From Cladosporium sp. IMV 00045 (Eukaryota > Ascomycota > Dothideomycetes > Cladosporiales > Cladosporiaceae), in NCBI GenBank assembly GCA_001931905.2, contig MSJI02000930.1, positions 1 through 64,000 of the forward strand: 64,000 nt of DNA, given 5' to 3'. The notes under the pieces were generated by a model, which was not told the origin of the DNA, did no database searches, and saw only the letters and a program-made list of their open reading frames with translations. Position 1 is the stretch's first letter; the number at the start of each line of letters is the position of its first letter. Shown here piece after piece: positions 22,698 to 32,354 of the stretch. The position numbers and the translations under genes were made by a program.

Positions 22698-23600
22698 TCT
22701 TGCTGAACCGAGGGCGCTGCAGCGCCCTTCTTAGATGCCACAGTCTTGATACTGGTGTCTTCGATACCTTTAAGATGCGCTGTATTGTCCCTTGATGATC
22801 AAAAAAGCTTGACGAGATGGACTCCGTTGTAGTACGCATGAGAATCCAAGTGTGTCGACAGCCTCGTTCTGTGATGCGACGGAGAGGATCTAGGTCACGC
22901 CAGCGCCACCGACAAGGCTACACTATCCAAGAGGCGCTAAAGCGAAGTCCGCATAGGCAAGGTATACACGCATATGCATGCATGGGGCTGAGTAAGCCAC
23001 CTTTGTAGAGCTGGTGTTGCAGCTGGAGTGTGGTCTCTCACGCCATTACACAGCCTTTTGCGGATATACTTGACGATGCATGTAATGGATAAGTAGCAAA
23101 TTATTGTAGGGCAGCGCGATGATATGTCAGCGCGACGATATGTGATCACTTGCTGCCTTGCAAGCCTGCAAGGCTACTCGATCCAACTGAGAAACCCTTC
23201 AAGCAATGCGGCAGAGATAGCCTATGCGATCTGCTTTGGCTAATCCCGACTCGACTCAAGTACTTTGCTGAATTTCAGGACATCGACAAACATGTGTACG
23301 TGCAGAAAGCAAGCGGATGTCGTTCTGCTGAAAAGCATTGCCTCCGTCTCATCCTTAGGTGCTCGAAGTCGACAGCCGCATGGTGTGGCGAACTCCACCA
23401 GGAAGTTCTCGTGAATATTTTGGCTTACAATCTTTCAGGCAGCGAACTGCATGGCATACTTCTCAAGGCACACCGTGGCGCAGCATACACGAGCGTTGCT
23501 CTCACCCGGCCAATGTTCACAGCCGCTTTTCGAACCCTATCGTGTCGATTTCGGTTCAACATCCTTCTCCAACGAGCTCATACGCTGACATTTGTATGAT
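22698..23600. other. Intergenic
   Basis: About 900 bp with the NLR promoter at its left and the 3' UTR of the DUF202 gene at its right. Plus-strand frames of up to 149 codons (23150-23599) show no domain, start context or exon structure I can support. Confidence 0.4.
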
Positions 23601-24387
23601 TTATGCCTTGTCGATATTGATGCCAACATGGACCGCGAACAATGCAAGTAAGAACTGGAAGCCAGTCAGCCCCGTCACAACATTTCCCGAACCCACTCAA
23701 TCTCTTCCGGCACATACCATCAAACAGTAAACGCCAATAATCATAATCTCAGACCCACCGGCCCGCACCTTCCCAATCGCCATATGATGCTGCTGACGAA
23801 AGAAGCGCACTGAACCAAGGAGAGCCACACAAGCCGCGGAGACATGAAGGATGCAAGAGATGGGTTTCGCGAGGACAAAGTAACCGAAGTGCGGATCAGG
23901 TGACGGGGCATGGTGCAAGCGGTACAACTGAGCGATAATAACACCCAGCATGGCGAGGGCGAGGGAGGTACGCAGGTAGCCAAGGAATGTGCGCTCGTTG
24001 GCTGGAGCGTACGAGTGTCAGTGGCGAGGAGTGGAAATGTGAACGTGGTGAGGGGGGTGGAAGACGGAGAGTGTGGTGTGAGAGGTTCACGAAAAAGCGC
24101 TTGCATGCCTTACCCAGGTGATCTCTGCAGTCGTCGTGAGGCACTGTGATCCTCACACTGTGCCGCCAGAACTTTCTCACTGGGTCATACCAGTGCGACT
24201 CGGACCTTGCTGGGGGACTGAGGACTCGCGAACGCCTTGTTTGATGGCGGGCAGAAGTCACACTCCGTAACTCGGTTGCTTCACGGTCGCCGTCATGTCC
24301 TGATTCCCCATCTGCACTTCGCGTGTGGGCAGGTTCTGGCTCAGGGACGGCGCCATTTGACCTCCTTTGCCTTGGTTCGTCTGCCAT
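23601..24387 (-). CDS. DUF202 family membrane protein
   Basis: Three exons (24114-24387, 23718-24001, 23601-23654) give 203 residues. Introns are 112 nt (24002-24113, GTAAGG..CTCCAG) and 63 nt (23655-23717, GTATGT..TTCCAG, branch GCTGAC). The soluble, charged N-terminus is followed by the DUF202 signature, formed across the first junction: ANERTFLGYLRTSLALAMLG. Three membrane helices come next: SLALAMLGVIIAQL, FVLAKPISCILHVSAACVAL, and a last one completed by exon 3 (IMIIGVYCLM then FLLALFAVHVGI). Related fungal proteins and the SPX-less Vtc/YidH-like family sit in vacuolar or plasma membranes; the role here is unknown. It diverges from the zinc transporter across 609 bp. Confidence 0.85.
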
Positions 24388-24996
24388 GGAGTCGGACCGG
24401 AAGAAGAAGAAAAATGTATAGTGGATAAGAAAGTGTATCTCAGACCATGTTGTTGGTCATCACACGTCCCAGTTCCGCCTAGTCGCGCCCTGTGTCGCCT
24501 GTGGTATTGATCTAGCTCCCTGGTGCTATGGCCGTTGTAGTTTGTATGAGAAAAGAAGCGACTAGGAGAGGATAGCTCAAATAATCTCAGAGCTAGTCGC
24601 CCAGAAAGGCTGAGTAGTCCCTTGCCTTCTCCTCTTGATAGGCTCGGCAGCATCCGCAGGAATCGAAGTCTTAGAATACGCGACCGCGACCGAGACCGGC
24701 GTGGGATTATTGGTGAAGGGAATAATCCAGAGGGGCGGGGACAGGCTGGATGGCGAATGCGTTATTTTTGTCTGTAACTTTTCACTACGTCTGACAATCT
24801 TTTCTTCTTGGATCACTTCACTTACCTGGCAGCTCTGAAGCAAGGCTGTGAAGTTGGAGCAGGCACGTCCGACGGCAATCGCAAGTCGCCGCCTCTCGAA
24901 GCGACATCATCTGCGCCCGCACGCGATCTCACCCTAATATCACCGCCACCACCACCAACACCAACTTCCCTCACTCACTCAATTGCGGCCGCCAAC
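24388..24996. promoter_or_regulatory. Divergent promoter, DUF202 gene / zinc transporter
   Basis: A 609-bp spacer between outward-facing starts. The right end (24940-24965) is ACC/CAC-rich 5' UTR. No Zap1-type palindrome (ACCTTNAAGGT) was seen by eye. The transporter frame extends upstream to 24808, but that part is Pro/Ser-rich and precedes the family start. Confidence 0.4.
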
Positions 24997-26592
24997 ATGG
25001 CCTTCTCCAAGTCCACGAGGATCATCATCCTCCTAGTCATCGACACTCTCTTCTTCCTCCTCGAACTCTCCGTCGGCTATGCCGTCCACTCTCTAGCCCT
25101 GGTCGCGGACGCCTTTCACATGCTTAACGATGTCCTCTCCCTCTGCGTCGGTCTCTGGGCCGTCAAGGTCTCCAATTCCAAGCCCAGCTCCAACATGTAC
25201 ACCTACGGATGGCAGCGCGCCGAAACTCTGGGCGCTCTGGTCAATGGCGTCTTCCTGGTTGCGCTCTGCGTCAGCATCTTCCTGGAGGCAATTCAGCGCT
25301 TCGTCGAGCCTCAGGAGGTCTCTCAGCCAAAGTTGATCTTGATTGTGGGTAGCTTGGGTCTGGCTTCGAACATTGCAGGATTGTTCCTGTTTCACGAGCA
25401 TGGACATGGTCACGGACACAGCCACGGACACAGCCATGGAGCTGGCGATGAGATCGCAGATGCGGAGGAGGGCCATGCCCATTCACACGATCACGGAGAC
25501 CACGAGCACGCCACACAGCAGTCGCCTGGTCAGGGAAGCGATAACACCGCTGTCGAAGATCAGGCACCCGCAACATACGCAGCCCGCAGACACAGCCGCG
25601 CCGGCTCCAGGTACTCTGGATTTGACGACATCCACGTCAACCCGAACGCTTTCCGCCAGTCAATTATCGCGGCCAGCCGCATGGAAGATCTCGAGTCTGA
25701 AGACGGCACCGACAACGAACAGATCGCAGACGACGACGAAGACGACACTCACACCCACACTCCTTCGAACAAGCCTCTCCTGAGCGGCCAACACGCCGGC
25801 TACGGCAGCACCAAGCGCAAGTCGATCGACCACAAGCAGCACAGACACGCCCAGCCCAAGAAAGAGCAATCCAAGGGCGGCCACGGCCACTCGCACGGCG
25901 ACCTGAACATGCGCGGCGTCTTCCTCCACGTCCTGGGCGACGCCCTCGGCAACGTCGGCGTCATCGCCACCGCCCTCTTCATCTGGCTCACGGACTACAG
26001 CTGGCGCTTCTACATGGACCCCGCCATCTCCCTGATCATCACAGCCATCATCCTCGCCTCCGCCATCCCGCTGTGCAAAGCCGCCTCGCGCATCCTCCTG
26101 CAAGCCGTCCCCGTCGGCATCGACGTGGAAGACATCAAAGCAGACATCGAAGACCTGCCGGGCATCGTATCCTGCCACCACGTGCACGTCTGGCAGCTGA
26201 GCGACACCAAGCTGGTCGGCAGCCTGCACATCCAGGTCGAATTCGACTTCAAAGGCGAAGGCTCCGCGCGGTACATGGAGCTGGCCAAAGCGGTTCGACG
26301 ATGCCTGCACGCCTACGGCATCCACTCCTCCACTATCCAGCCCGAGTTCTGCCTCGACCCGGACCACGACCACAGCGGCAGCACGGACGCGGGCGACGAG
26401 CATTTCGACAGCCCCGGTGGTGGTGCGCGCACGTCTTCCAACCCGGCCAGCCGCGTCGCCAGCAAAGCGGGTAGTGTCTGCGAGCCCGACGCGTGCCTGC
26501 TCGAGTGTGGAGACCAGTGCGGGCCGGGGAAGAGTTGCTGTGCGCCGGCGCCGGCGCAGGAGGAGGGCGATGATCACGATCATGCGCACTAG
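24997..26592 (+). CDS. zrc1: Vacuolar zinc transporter of the CDF family (ZRC1/COT1-like)
   Basis: An intronless 531-residue protein from ATG 24997, chosen because the first membrane helix begins at once (FSKSTRIIILLVIDTLFFLL). Six membrane helices are expected. The two HxxxD zinc sites are visible in helix 2 (HMLND) and helix 5 (HVLGD). The helix 4-5 loop is long and His-rich (HEHGHGHGHSHGHSHG near base 25395, HGHSHGD near 25880), with acidic stretches between. The C-terminal cytosolic domain has HHVHVWQLSDTKLVGSLHIQ. The tail is Cys-rich (CLLECGDQCGPGKSCC) and ends DHDHAH, so it may also bind metal. Known relatives exchange Zn or Co for protons into the vacuole and give metal tolerance. Confidence 0.94.
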   Translation: MAFSKSTRIIILLVIDTLFFLLELSVGYAVHSLALVADAFHMLNDVLSLCVGLWAVKVSNSKPSSNMYTYGWQRAETLGALVNGVFLVALCVSIFLEAIQRFVEPQEVSQPKLILIVGSLGLASNIAGLFLFHEHGHGHGHSHGHSHGAGDEIADAEEGHAHSHDHGDHEHATQQSPGQGSDNTAVEDQAPATYAARRHSRAGSRYSGFDDIHVNPNAFRQSIIAASRMEDLESEDGTDNEQIADDDEDDTHTHTPSNKPLLSGQHAGYGSTKRKSIDHKQHRHAQPKKEQSKGGHGHSHGDLNMRGVFLHVLGDALGNVGVIATALFIWLTDYSWRFYMDPAISLIITAIILASAIPLCKAASRILLQAVPVGIDVEDIKADIEDLPGIVSCHHVHVWQLSDTKLVGSLHIQVEFDFKGEGSARYMELAKAVRRCLHAYGIHSSTIQPEFCLDPDHDHSGSTDAGDEHFDSPGGGARTSSNPASRVASKAGSVCEPDACLLECGDQCGPGKSCCAPAPAQEEGDDHDHAH

Positions 26593-26682
26593 ACTTGAGT
26601 TTCTTTTTTCCATTTTGGCTCGACTTCTTATGTGTCTGTATAGTACCTTTTTCTTTTTGTCAGATTCCCTAGCTTTTTTCGA

Positions 26683-26688
26683 AATAAA
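26683..26688 (+). terminator. Candidate poly(A) signal of zinc transporter gene
   Basis: AATAAA lies 91 bp after the stop codon, in a T-rich 3' region. A second AATAAA is at 26767. Confidence 0.4.
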
Positions 26689-27204
26689 GGGAGCATTAGC
26701 TTTTTCCGCAGCCTATACGAGGTTGTCGTCCACCCGTCTCATCAATGCCTGGTGTTGGTATGGTTTAATAAAAAATTAAGGGGGGCAAAATAAGGGGTGG
26801 GACTTCCTATGTAAATTAATACACCAAATTGCTTCAAACAAAACTGCTTGATGTCCATCAATCATCATTTCACGCTAATTGCCCACTTACTTTTTCGACA
26901 TGATCTGTGGCAGACATGGGAAAAAGATACGCAAGCACCGCGGAAAGGAGAGGAACAGTGAGACATATGTGGGTTTCATCGCCATTTTATTCCATTCAAG
27001 TGCTTTCCCTCGTCTTGTCTCATTTCTCTCCTTCCTGACTGACCAATCCACCAATCAACTAATCTTACAACTAATCGTACAAGTACAAGTTTTCATCTCC
27101 AAGTCAAACCGCCAGCCCGATGGCTCATACCCTCCAGAGCGTGAGGGCTGGCCTGATCAGGTTCCAAGCTCCGATTTCTGATTTGGATTTTGATTCTGAT
27201 GTGC

Positions 27205-27342
27205 AAAGGGGAAAACAGAAGGCAAAGAGGGGGAAAGGAAAAAGGAAAAAGAGAAAAGCAAAAAGCAAGAAGCAAGAAGTAAGAAGCAAGAAGGAGAAAG
27301 CAGAAAGCAAGGAGGAAAAGGAGAAAGCAAAAAGCAGAAAGC
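27205..27342. repeat. Purine-rich low-complexity tract
   Basis: The plus strand is almost all A and G, with irregular repeats of AAAGCA, GAAGCA and GGAAA. The strand asymmetry could support unusual structure or arise by slippage. Confidence 0.7.
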
Positions 27343-27412
27343 CGCAGCCGTGTTGAAGGCGAAGCGATGCAAGTCTGGCTGTGATGCCGTACAGTGAGTT
27401 AGTGAGTTTCGT

Positions 27413-27690
27413 TGTAGTCGTGATTTTCGTTGAAGTTGTTGGAGTCGTTTGAGTCGTGAGTTTCGTTGTGGTTGTATGTTTCTTTTTTTCTGGGTTTTGT
27501 TCGTTTTCCGTGTTTTTTGCTTTTCCAAGTGTACTCCAGTGAGTAGAGAGTCGTTGTGATTAGTACAGTGAAGTGAGTTCGTGACTTTCGTTGTAGTCAT
27601 TGGAGTCGAGGATGTATGTCCTTTTTTTTTGTTGTTTGTTCATTTTTGATTTTTTTGCTTTTCCAAGTGTAGTGTAGCGAGTAGAGAGGA
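27413..27690. repeat. Imperfect tandem duplication, about 138 bp
   Basis: Two diverged copies. The best-conserved part is TTTTTTGCTTTTCCAAGTGT at 27513 and again at 27651, followed in both by a GAGTAGAGAG motif and preceded by a GTATGT..T-run and GTCGTTG/GTTGTAGTC elements. Confidence 0.7.
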
Positions 27691-28248
27691 GAGAAAAGGT
27701 CTCCAGAAAAGACGAGTGGCGTCATGCGATGACGCGAAGAACGACGAAAGCAACTAAGCTACCCACCAGGTAGCAGAGCGAGTCTGCTCGAAAAGCGAAA
27801 AGAGAAGACCAGAACGGATGAACGTGAGAAGCCATCTGAATAGAAAAATGGCTCGGCGAAGAGAAGATGAAGAACTGAGTGCCGGCTGATGTCGAAGTTG
27901 GCGTGAGAGGAAATGCCGTGGTCCCATGTCGACCGGTACTTCGTCGCTGGATGCATGAGCGAGAAGAAAGTTGTGCGCCTCTGATCAAAAGCGAGGTGGC
28001 CGTGAAGTTGCCCAAGAACGGTAAAGGGTTGAACGTCCATGTGAAAAGGCGATGAGGCAATGAAGAATTAGAAGACCCGGCCTGGAGGGTCATCCAAAAA
28101 GTAAAGGGATCGGTGATGAGCGGAAAATGACTTGGTGCATTCGTCGTCGCTGAGGTGTTTGGAAGGCGCAGGAAGCCCACCGCGTGAACCCAAGCAAGAC
28201 AGTGGCGCGGTGCCAAAATCAATCTCAAAACATGCTCTTGCGAACCAT

Positions 28249-30409
28249 TCAAAGAGTGAAGGTCCGGTTGTTCGCCCACTCGCGAGAAATGTCAGCATCG
28301 AAGCCATGCCCGCTGATGAGGTGAAACATGAGATCAGCCTGGGTTGAGAAGCGAAGGCCGCAGGGCTCGTCGTCGATGTCGAGAATCGCACATCGGAAGG
28401 TCGGATCGCTTTGTGTGGTGCTGTTGGAAGTGTGCTCGAGACCGTCGGCGTCATCCTCGAAGTCGCTGAGCCCTCCTTGATCGGAGTCGCTCAGGTCGTC
28501 GAAGGCATCGCCGGTGGATGAAGCGCGAGGGCTGCCGACCAGCGTGCTCTCAAAGTCTGCAGAGACGTCTTGATGAGCATCTTCTTCATGCTGAGATGCA
28601 TTGCCAGTGGCCTCGGGTTGATCGGTGCGGCATTCCAGCAATTGATTGTACAGCTGTTGTGCGTTCTGGCTGGGGTTTCTCCTCAATGGCAGCCCGCAGC
28701 CCAATAAGAGCGCCGACGTACCGCTCTACCAGTCTACGCCTGTTGTCAAGGTCTCCAGGGTCGCGCCAGATGGTGGGCCAAAGCACCTCGGCGTGCTCTT
28801 CAAGTGTCATCTCGAGGGCTAAGTGGCGCTTAATCACAGCCCACGGCGGCAGAATGCTGGGCCGAAGCCTGGGCGCCCCAGCGTCATCGAGCTCATCGAT
28901 CATGTCGAAAATCATTCGGGACATCAAGCGTCGAAAGATGGACTCTGCGAGGCCGTTGTACTGGTCGTCGAAGATGTGCAGGGCCCAGAAGAGGGTGTAC
29001 AGGTTCGAATTACTGATCACTCTGTAATCCTCAGGAACGGAGGCAACATTGACATCGGCAGTGAGGGTGGCGTCAGTGTCGGTGGTATTGATGCTGGCAG
29101 TATCGTTGTTGTCATTCTCGGTGCTTGGGACATCAGTGCTGATGGCACTTGTGCTGGCGGTAGAGCCACTTGCATTACCCTGGCGAGCTTGTCCATCCAG
29201 GAGGATCTCGGCAGCTTCACGAGCTGCCCTAGTGTCGTCCTCTGACCTCGTGTTGCCCTCGCGATCTTGCATAACGGAGAGAGTTCTGAGCGCCTCATGA
29301 GCTTCCCAAGTGGCCTCATCGGCGGAAGCTCCTGTGCGATCCATAAGCAGGAGATGAAGCAGCTCAAAAGAACTCTTGCGATTGCCTCCACGTCGAAAGT
29401 TGCGAGTTCGCAACCCGGCGAACAGATCCTGAAGAGCTTGGAGTCTGGCGTCTACAGTGTCGTGAAGGACCGCCTCTGGAGCCTCGACCCAGAGTATATG
29501 ACCGAAGGAGGCGTAGAACTCAACAGACAGAGCCACCTTGTCGAACTGGTCTGAGCCCGCGGCCCACTGGGCGTCGAAGGGGTAGAGGTATGAGTAGGTC
29601 GAGAACATGTGACCCAGGGCTAGCTCGATGACGAAGGCGCGTGTGATCTCGAGGGTGGCGGGTGAGGTGGGAATGTGCAGTCTGGCGAAGAGCTGGGCCA
29701 AGGTCTGAGGCTGGCGCCAGTAGTTGGACCATTCATTTTGATTGACTTGCTGTTGGAAGTCTGTCTGCTCAGTCTGGTGAGCGACGGCATTGCTTGCGGA
29801 AGCGTGAGCAGCCGGGTCTTGAGAAGGTAGGTCGGGAGTTCCCAGCTGCTCTTCGGCATGGTTGTGTTGCTCGGTCTGGGTAGTGGTGGCGCGAGAGCCG
29901 GCATGGCTGTCTGCGGGATCCGCGAGGCTTTGGCTTGCGAAGTGACTGCATAGCGCAGTGAGGAGGGAGGATGCGGTGGCAGGAGTCGATAGCGGGTGGG
30001 TGCGAGCTACTTGGCTCTGATATGAGGTCGAAACGTTGCTGTGGGAGCCATTGGAGCTAGTGGCGGACTCCTCAGCTGGCTCGTCGAGGGAGAATGGACT
30101 GATGCTTTCGAGTGAAGAGGACTGGTAAGAGGTTGCTCCCTCGCTTGGAAGGGTGTCAAGACCAGTGTGAGCGACACTGTGCGAAGTCGCAGCCTGCTCA
30201 GCAGGATTGGCGACCACGCCAGTGTCTCCATGAGCGCGCGAAGTTGAGTTGCTGGCGGTGTTGTGGCTGTGGTCCGAGCCCTGAGGTACGGTCAGCGAGA
30301 CGCCACCTTGGCTGGCAGTGCTGGACTTGTCACTTGCGGGAGAAGAAGATGCGAGGTGCGTAGTATGATCTTGAGCGATAGTTGGTGGTGTGGAAGCCGG
30401 TGCCGCCAT
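28249..30409 (-). CDS. Ser/Thr-rich protein of unknown function with C-terminal Cys/His motif
   Basis: Exons 28722-30409 and 28249-28669 give 703 codons. The 52-nt intron (28670-28721) has donor GTACGT and acceptor CCCCAG. It is inferred because both flanking frames look coding and differ in phase. The start is the ATG at 30409 (upstream only GTG/TTG). Residues 1-225 are Ser/Thr/Ala/Gln-rich and likely disordered. A middle region is helical and hydrophobic (TLAQLFARLHIPTSPATLEI, AFVIELALGHMF). A second ordered block follows (LYTLFWALHIFDDQ, FRRLMSRMIFDMID). The C-terminus is acidic, with a possible zinc-finger-like pattern (Cys-x9-Cys-x12-His-x4-His, in FRCAILDIDDEPCGLRF and DLMFHLISGH). I do not recognise a family. 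Confidence 0.65.
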
Positions 30410-30951
30410 AGTGGAGGCAGGTCTTGCTCGCAAGTCGAGCGAAGACACCTAGCTGTGCGAAGAAGGTTAATACACGGTTCGAATGGGACGTCAATAATGC
30501 CAACAGCGCAGATAGCTCAATGGAAGGTTCAATGTCCAAGAAGCGAGCGATGATGGTGAGAGTGGCAAAGCGACTTGTGGATGTAGAGGAGAGAGTGGTG
30601 GCGGGCTGGCGTGTCGAGCTCAAGTGAAGCAAAGCGCGCGCGGAGGAGCGTTTGTTTGTGTTGATGCCCCAAATTAGTCTAGACCGCGGGATCAAGCGTG
30701 CATTCACTCACTTCACTCTTGAGTAGACTGAAGAGGTGCCTGGAGCCATCAGTAAACGTTCAGATATCGCCTGGCCCTGTACCGAGTGCCCTATTGCAGG
30801 TCCTGTTTGTCACATCAGTTTGCTCGTATCTTGACTGCATGAGACATGCTCCAGGAACTCCAGTGACAAGAATGTGAGTCAGTCAGATTTTGATTATGAA
30901 TTACACCTTCCAAATCTCCAACAGCCCGAAAGAACACTCCAACACATGCAT
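30410..30951. other. Intergenic
   Basis: About 540 bp with the promoter of the Ser/Thr-rich gene and the 3' end of the next minus-strand gene. No separate feature is seen. Confidence 0.4.
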
Positions 30952-31467
30952 CTAAAAACCCCAAACATCAGGTCTCACCTCGCCCTCCCTCCCCTCCACG
31001 AGCCCATTCTGCTTCATCGTAGCCTTCGCACGCTCAATGATCGAAGTCATGAAGTCCTTACCGAAAACCGCACCAAGGCCTGTCTGCGCCATCTTGCCAG
31101 GAGAGGGGTACAGGAAGGGTATTGACTTGCAGCCTTCGAGCATTCGCATCTCGTTCAATTCCTGCCGTGAAAAGCCAGCGCCGACGATGATTGCCTTCGG
31201 TGCTTCCGCCTGACTTGCATTCGCATTGCTTCCGAGACCTGAGGAGGGTTTGATGTTCTGGCCTTTGAGGAGATGGGGGAGCTCGTTTTGGACCGCGAGA
31301 GGGGTGTGGAATACGTGGGCGACTGGGAAGTGTTAGCTTGGAGAAGTGATGAGGCAAGACACACAGAATGGCAAACCGTAGTATTCGGGACCCATGGCTT
31401 CATGACTGGCGAAGGATGCTGCCATGTTGGGATTCTTGCCACAGAGTGCGACTGGGATAGGGGCCAT
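30952..31467 (-). CDS. Small conserved-looking protein, unknown function
   Basis: Exons 31365-31467 and 30952-31322 join across a 42-nt intron (GTGTGT..TCCCAG, branch GCTAAC) to give 157 residues from the ATG at 31467. The opening MAPIPVALCGKNPNMAASFA recalls a nucleotide- or substrate-binding loop. The middle has HVFHTPLAVQNELPHLLKGQ, then a beta strand-turn APKAIIVGAGFSRQELNEM that resembles a Rossmann-type glycine turn, and YPSPGKMAQTGLGAVFGKDF near the end. No targeting signal or membrane helix is seen. Similar small proteins occur as unannotated fungal families; I assign no activity. It is divergent from the Zn2Cys6 regulator 887 bp away. Confidence 0.7.
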
Positions 31468-32354
31468 TTTCTGTAGAGATTGACGAGTGACGTTCATGTA
31501 GGGAAGATGCTGAGAGAACAGAGAGCTCTGTATGTTGGAGACAATTTTTGATCAATCTTCACGGAATCATTGGAATTACGGTACTTCAACCTCAAGGAAA
31601 CTCTGGCTGTACACATCGATGCTGTGATGTCTGTCGTTCGGGACAATTCGATATCGTCATGGCCGTTGAAGTGCATCGGACTCCGACGGAGAGACTGAAC
31701 CATCCGGCCCGACGTGAGAGATACCGCTCAGGTATATGGGCAAGTCTTTCAGCAGATACACGACAGGACATCTCGGCAAATACACAATGAAGTGAAGTAC
31801 ATGCAAGCTGTGTATTTTAGTAAAGTTCGGACCAAGGATAGTTTCTTTGGACTGGGAGCTTCTTCAGAGCTTGACGCTGAGGTCCGGCCACCTCGTCATC
31901 ATTGGGAAGCGGGGAAGGGCAGAGGCAGATGACAGCGGGCGGACGACAGATCTACTTTTGTTCGGCCATGGACATTGCCTTGCTGCATCGCATTATTCCC
32001 CCCGTCTCGTCGTTTCTCCCATCCTCCACGAGCCTTCTCTTCGCACCTCGCTTGTCTTATTCCCACATCCGACTTCCCATTCTCACCCAGCCATCTTATT
32101 CCCTCGACTCTCGCTTGCTGTAGTCAGCTATACCCACCCTGTCCCACCAACGCGAGCCAGGGCACGCCATACCCCAGTCCAATCCCAGCGCGCGCCTGTC
32201 AGCGTTGTGCATCATTGCTCGCGGCTTTAAGCTGGACACAACGAAACATCGACAACCGCATATTCCCCGGCGTCTCCTGCACCCACGCCGATTCGTCCTG
32301 CCCGCTGGCTGGTACCGGGCACTGGCATCGACTAAGACTACCCATTGAGTCGTC
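31468..32354. promoter_or_regulatory. Divergent promoter, small protein / Zn2Cys6 regulator
   Basis: 887 bp between outward-facing starts. The part after about 31990 is C/T-rich, as in fungal 5' UTRs. Short overlapping frames are not supported as genes. Confidence 0.4.

Larger units (their letters stand above)
26593..28248. other. Intergenic with low-complexity and duplicated sequence
   Basis: About 1.65 kb. It contains the zinc transporter 3' UTR, an A/G-rich tract (27205-27342), a 138-bp duplication (27413-27690), and the 3' side of the minus-strand gene that stops at 28249. Reading frames here are compositionally biased shadows. Confidence 0.45.

Noticed and set aside
22559..22839. Longer N-terminus of the NLR reading frame starting at 22839
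   Set aside because: It reads through a GTAAGA..CATTAG intron in an unconvincing frame. The ATG at 22697 in the other frame gives the motif-bearing N-terminus.
24808..24996. Upstream start for the zinc transporter
   Set aside because: The extra residues are Pro/Ser-rich leader, whereas family members begin right before the first membrane helix.
25660..26613. 317-codon antisense frame opposite the zinc transporter
   Set aside because: A shadow of a GC-rich third-position coding region: Val/Asp/Ala-biased, with no motif.
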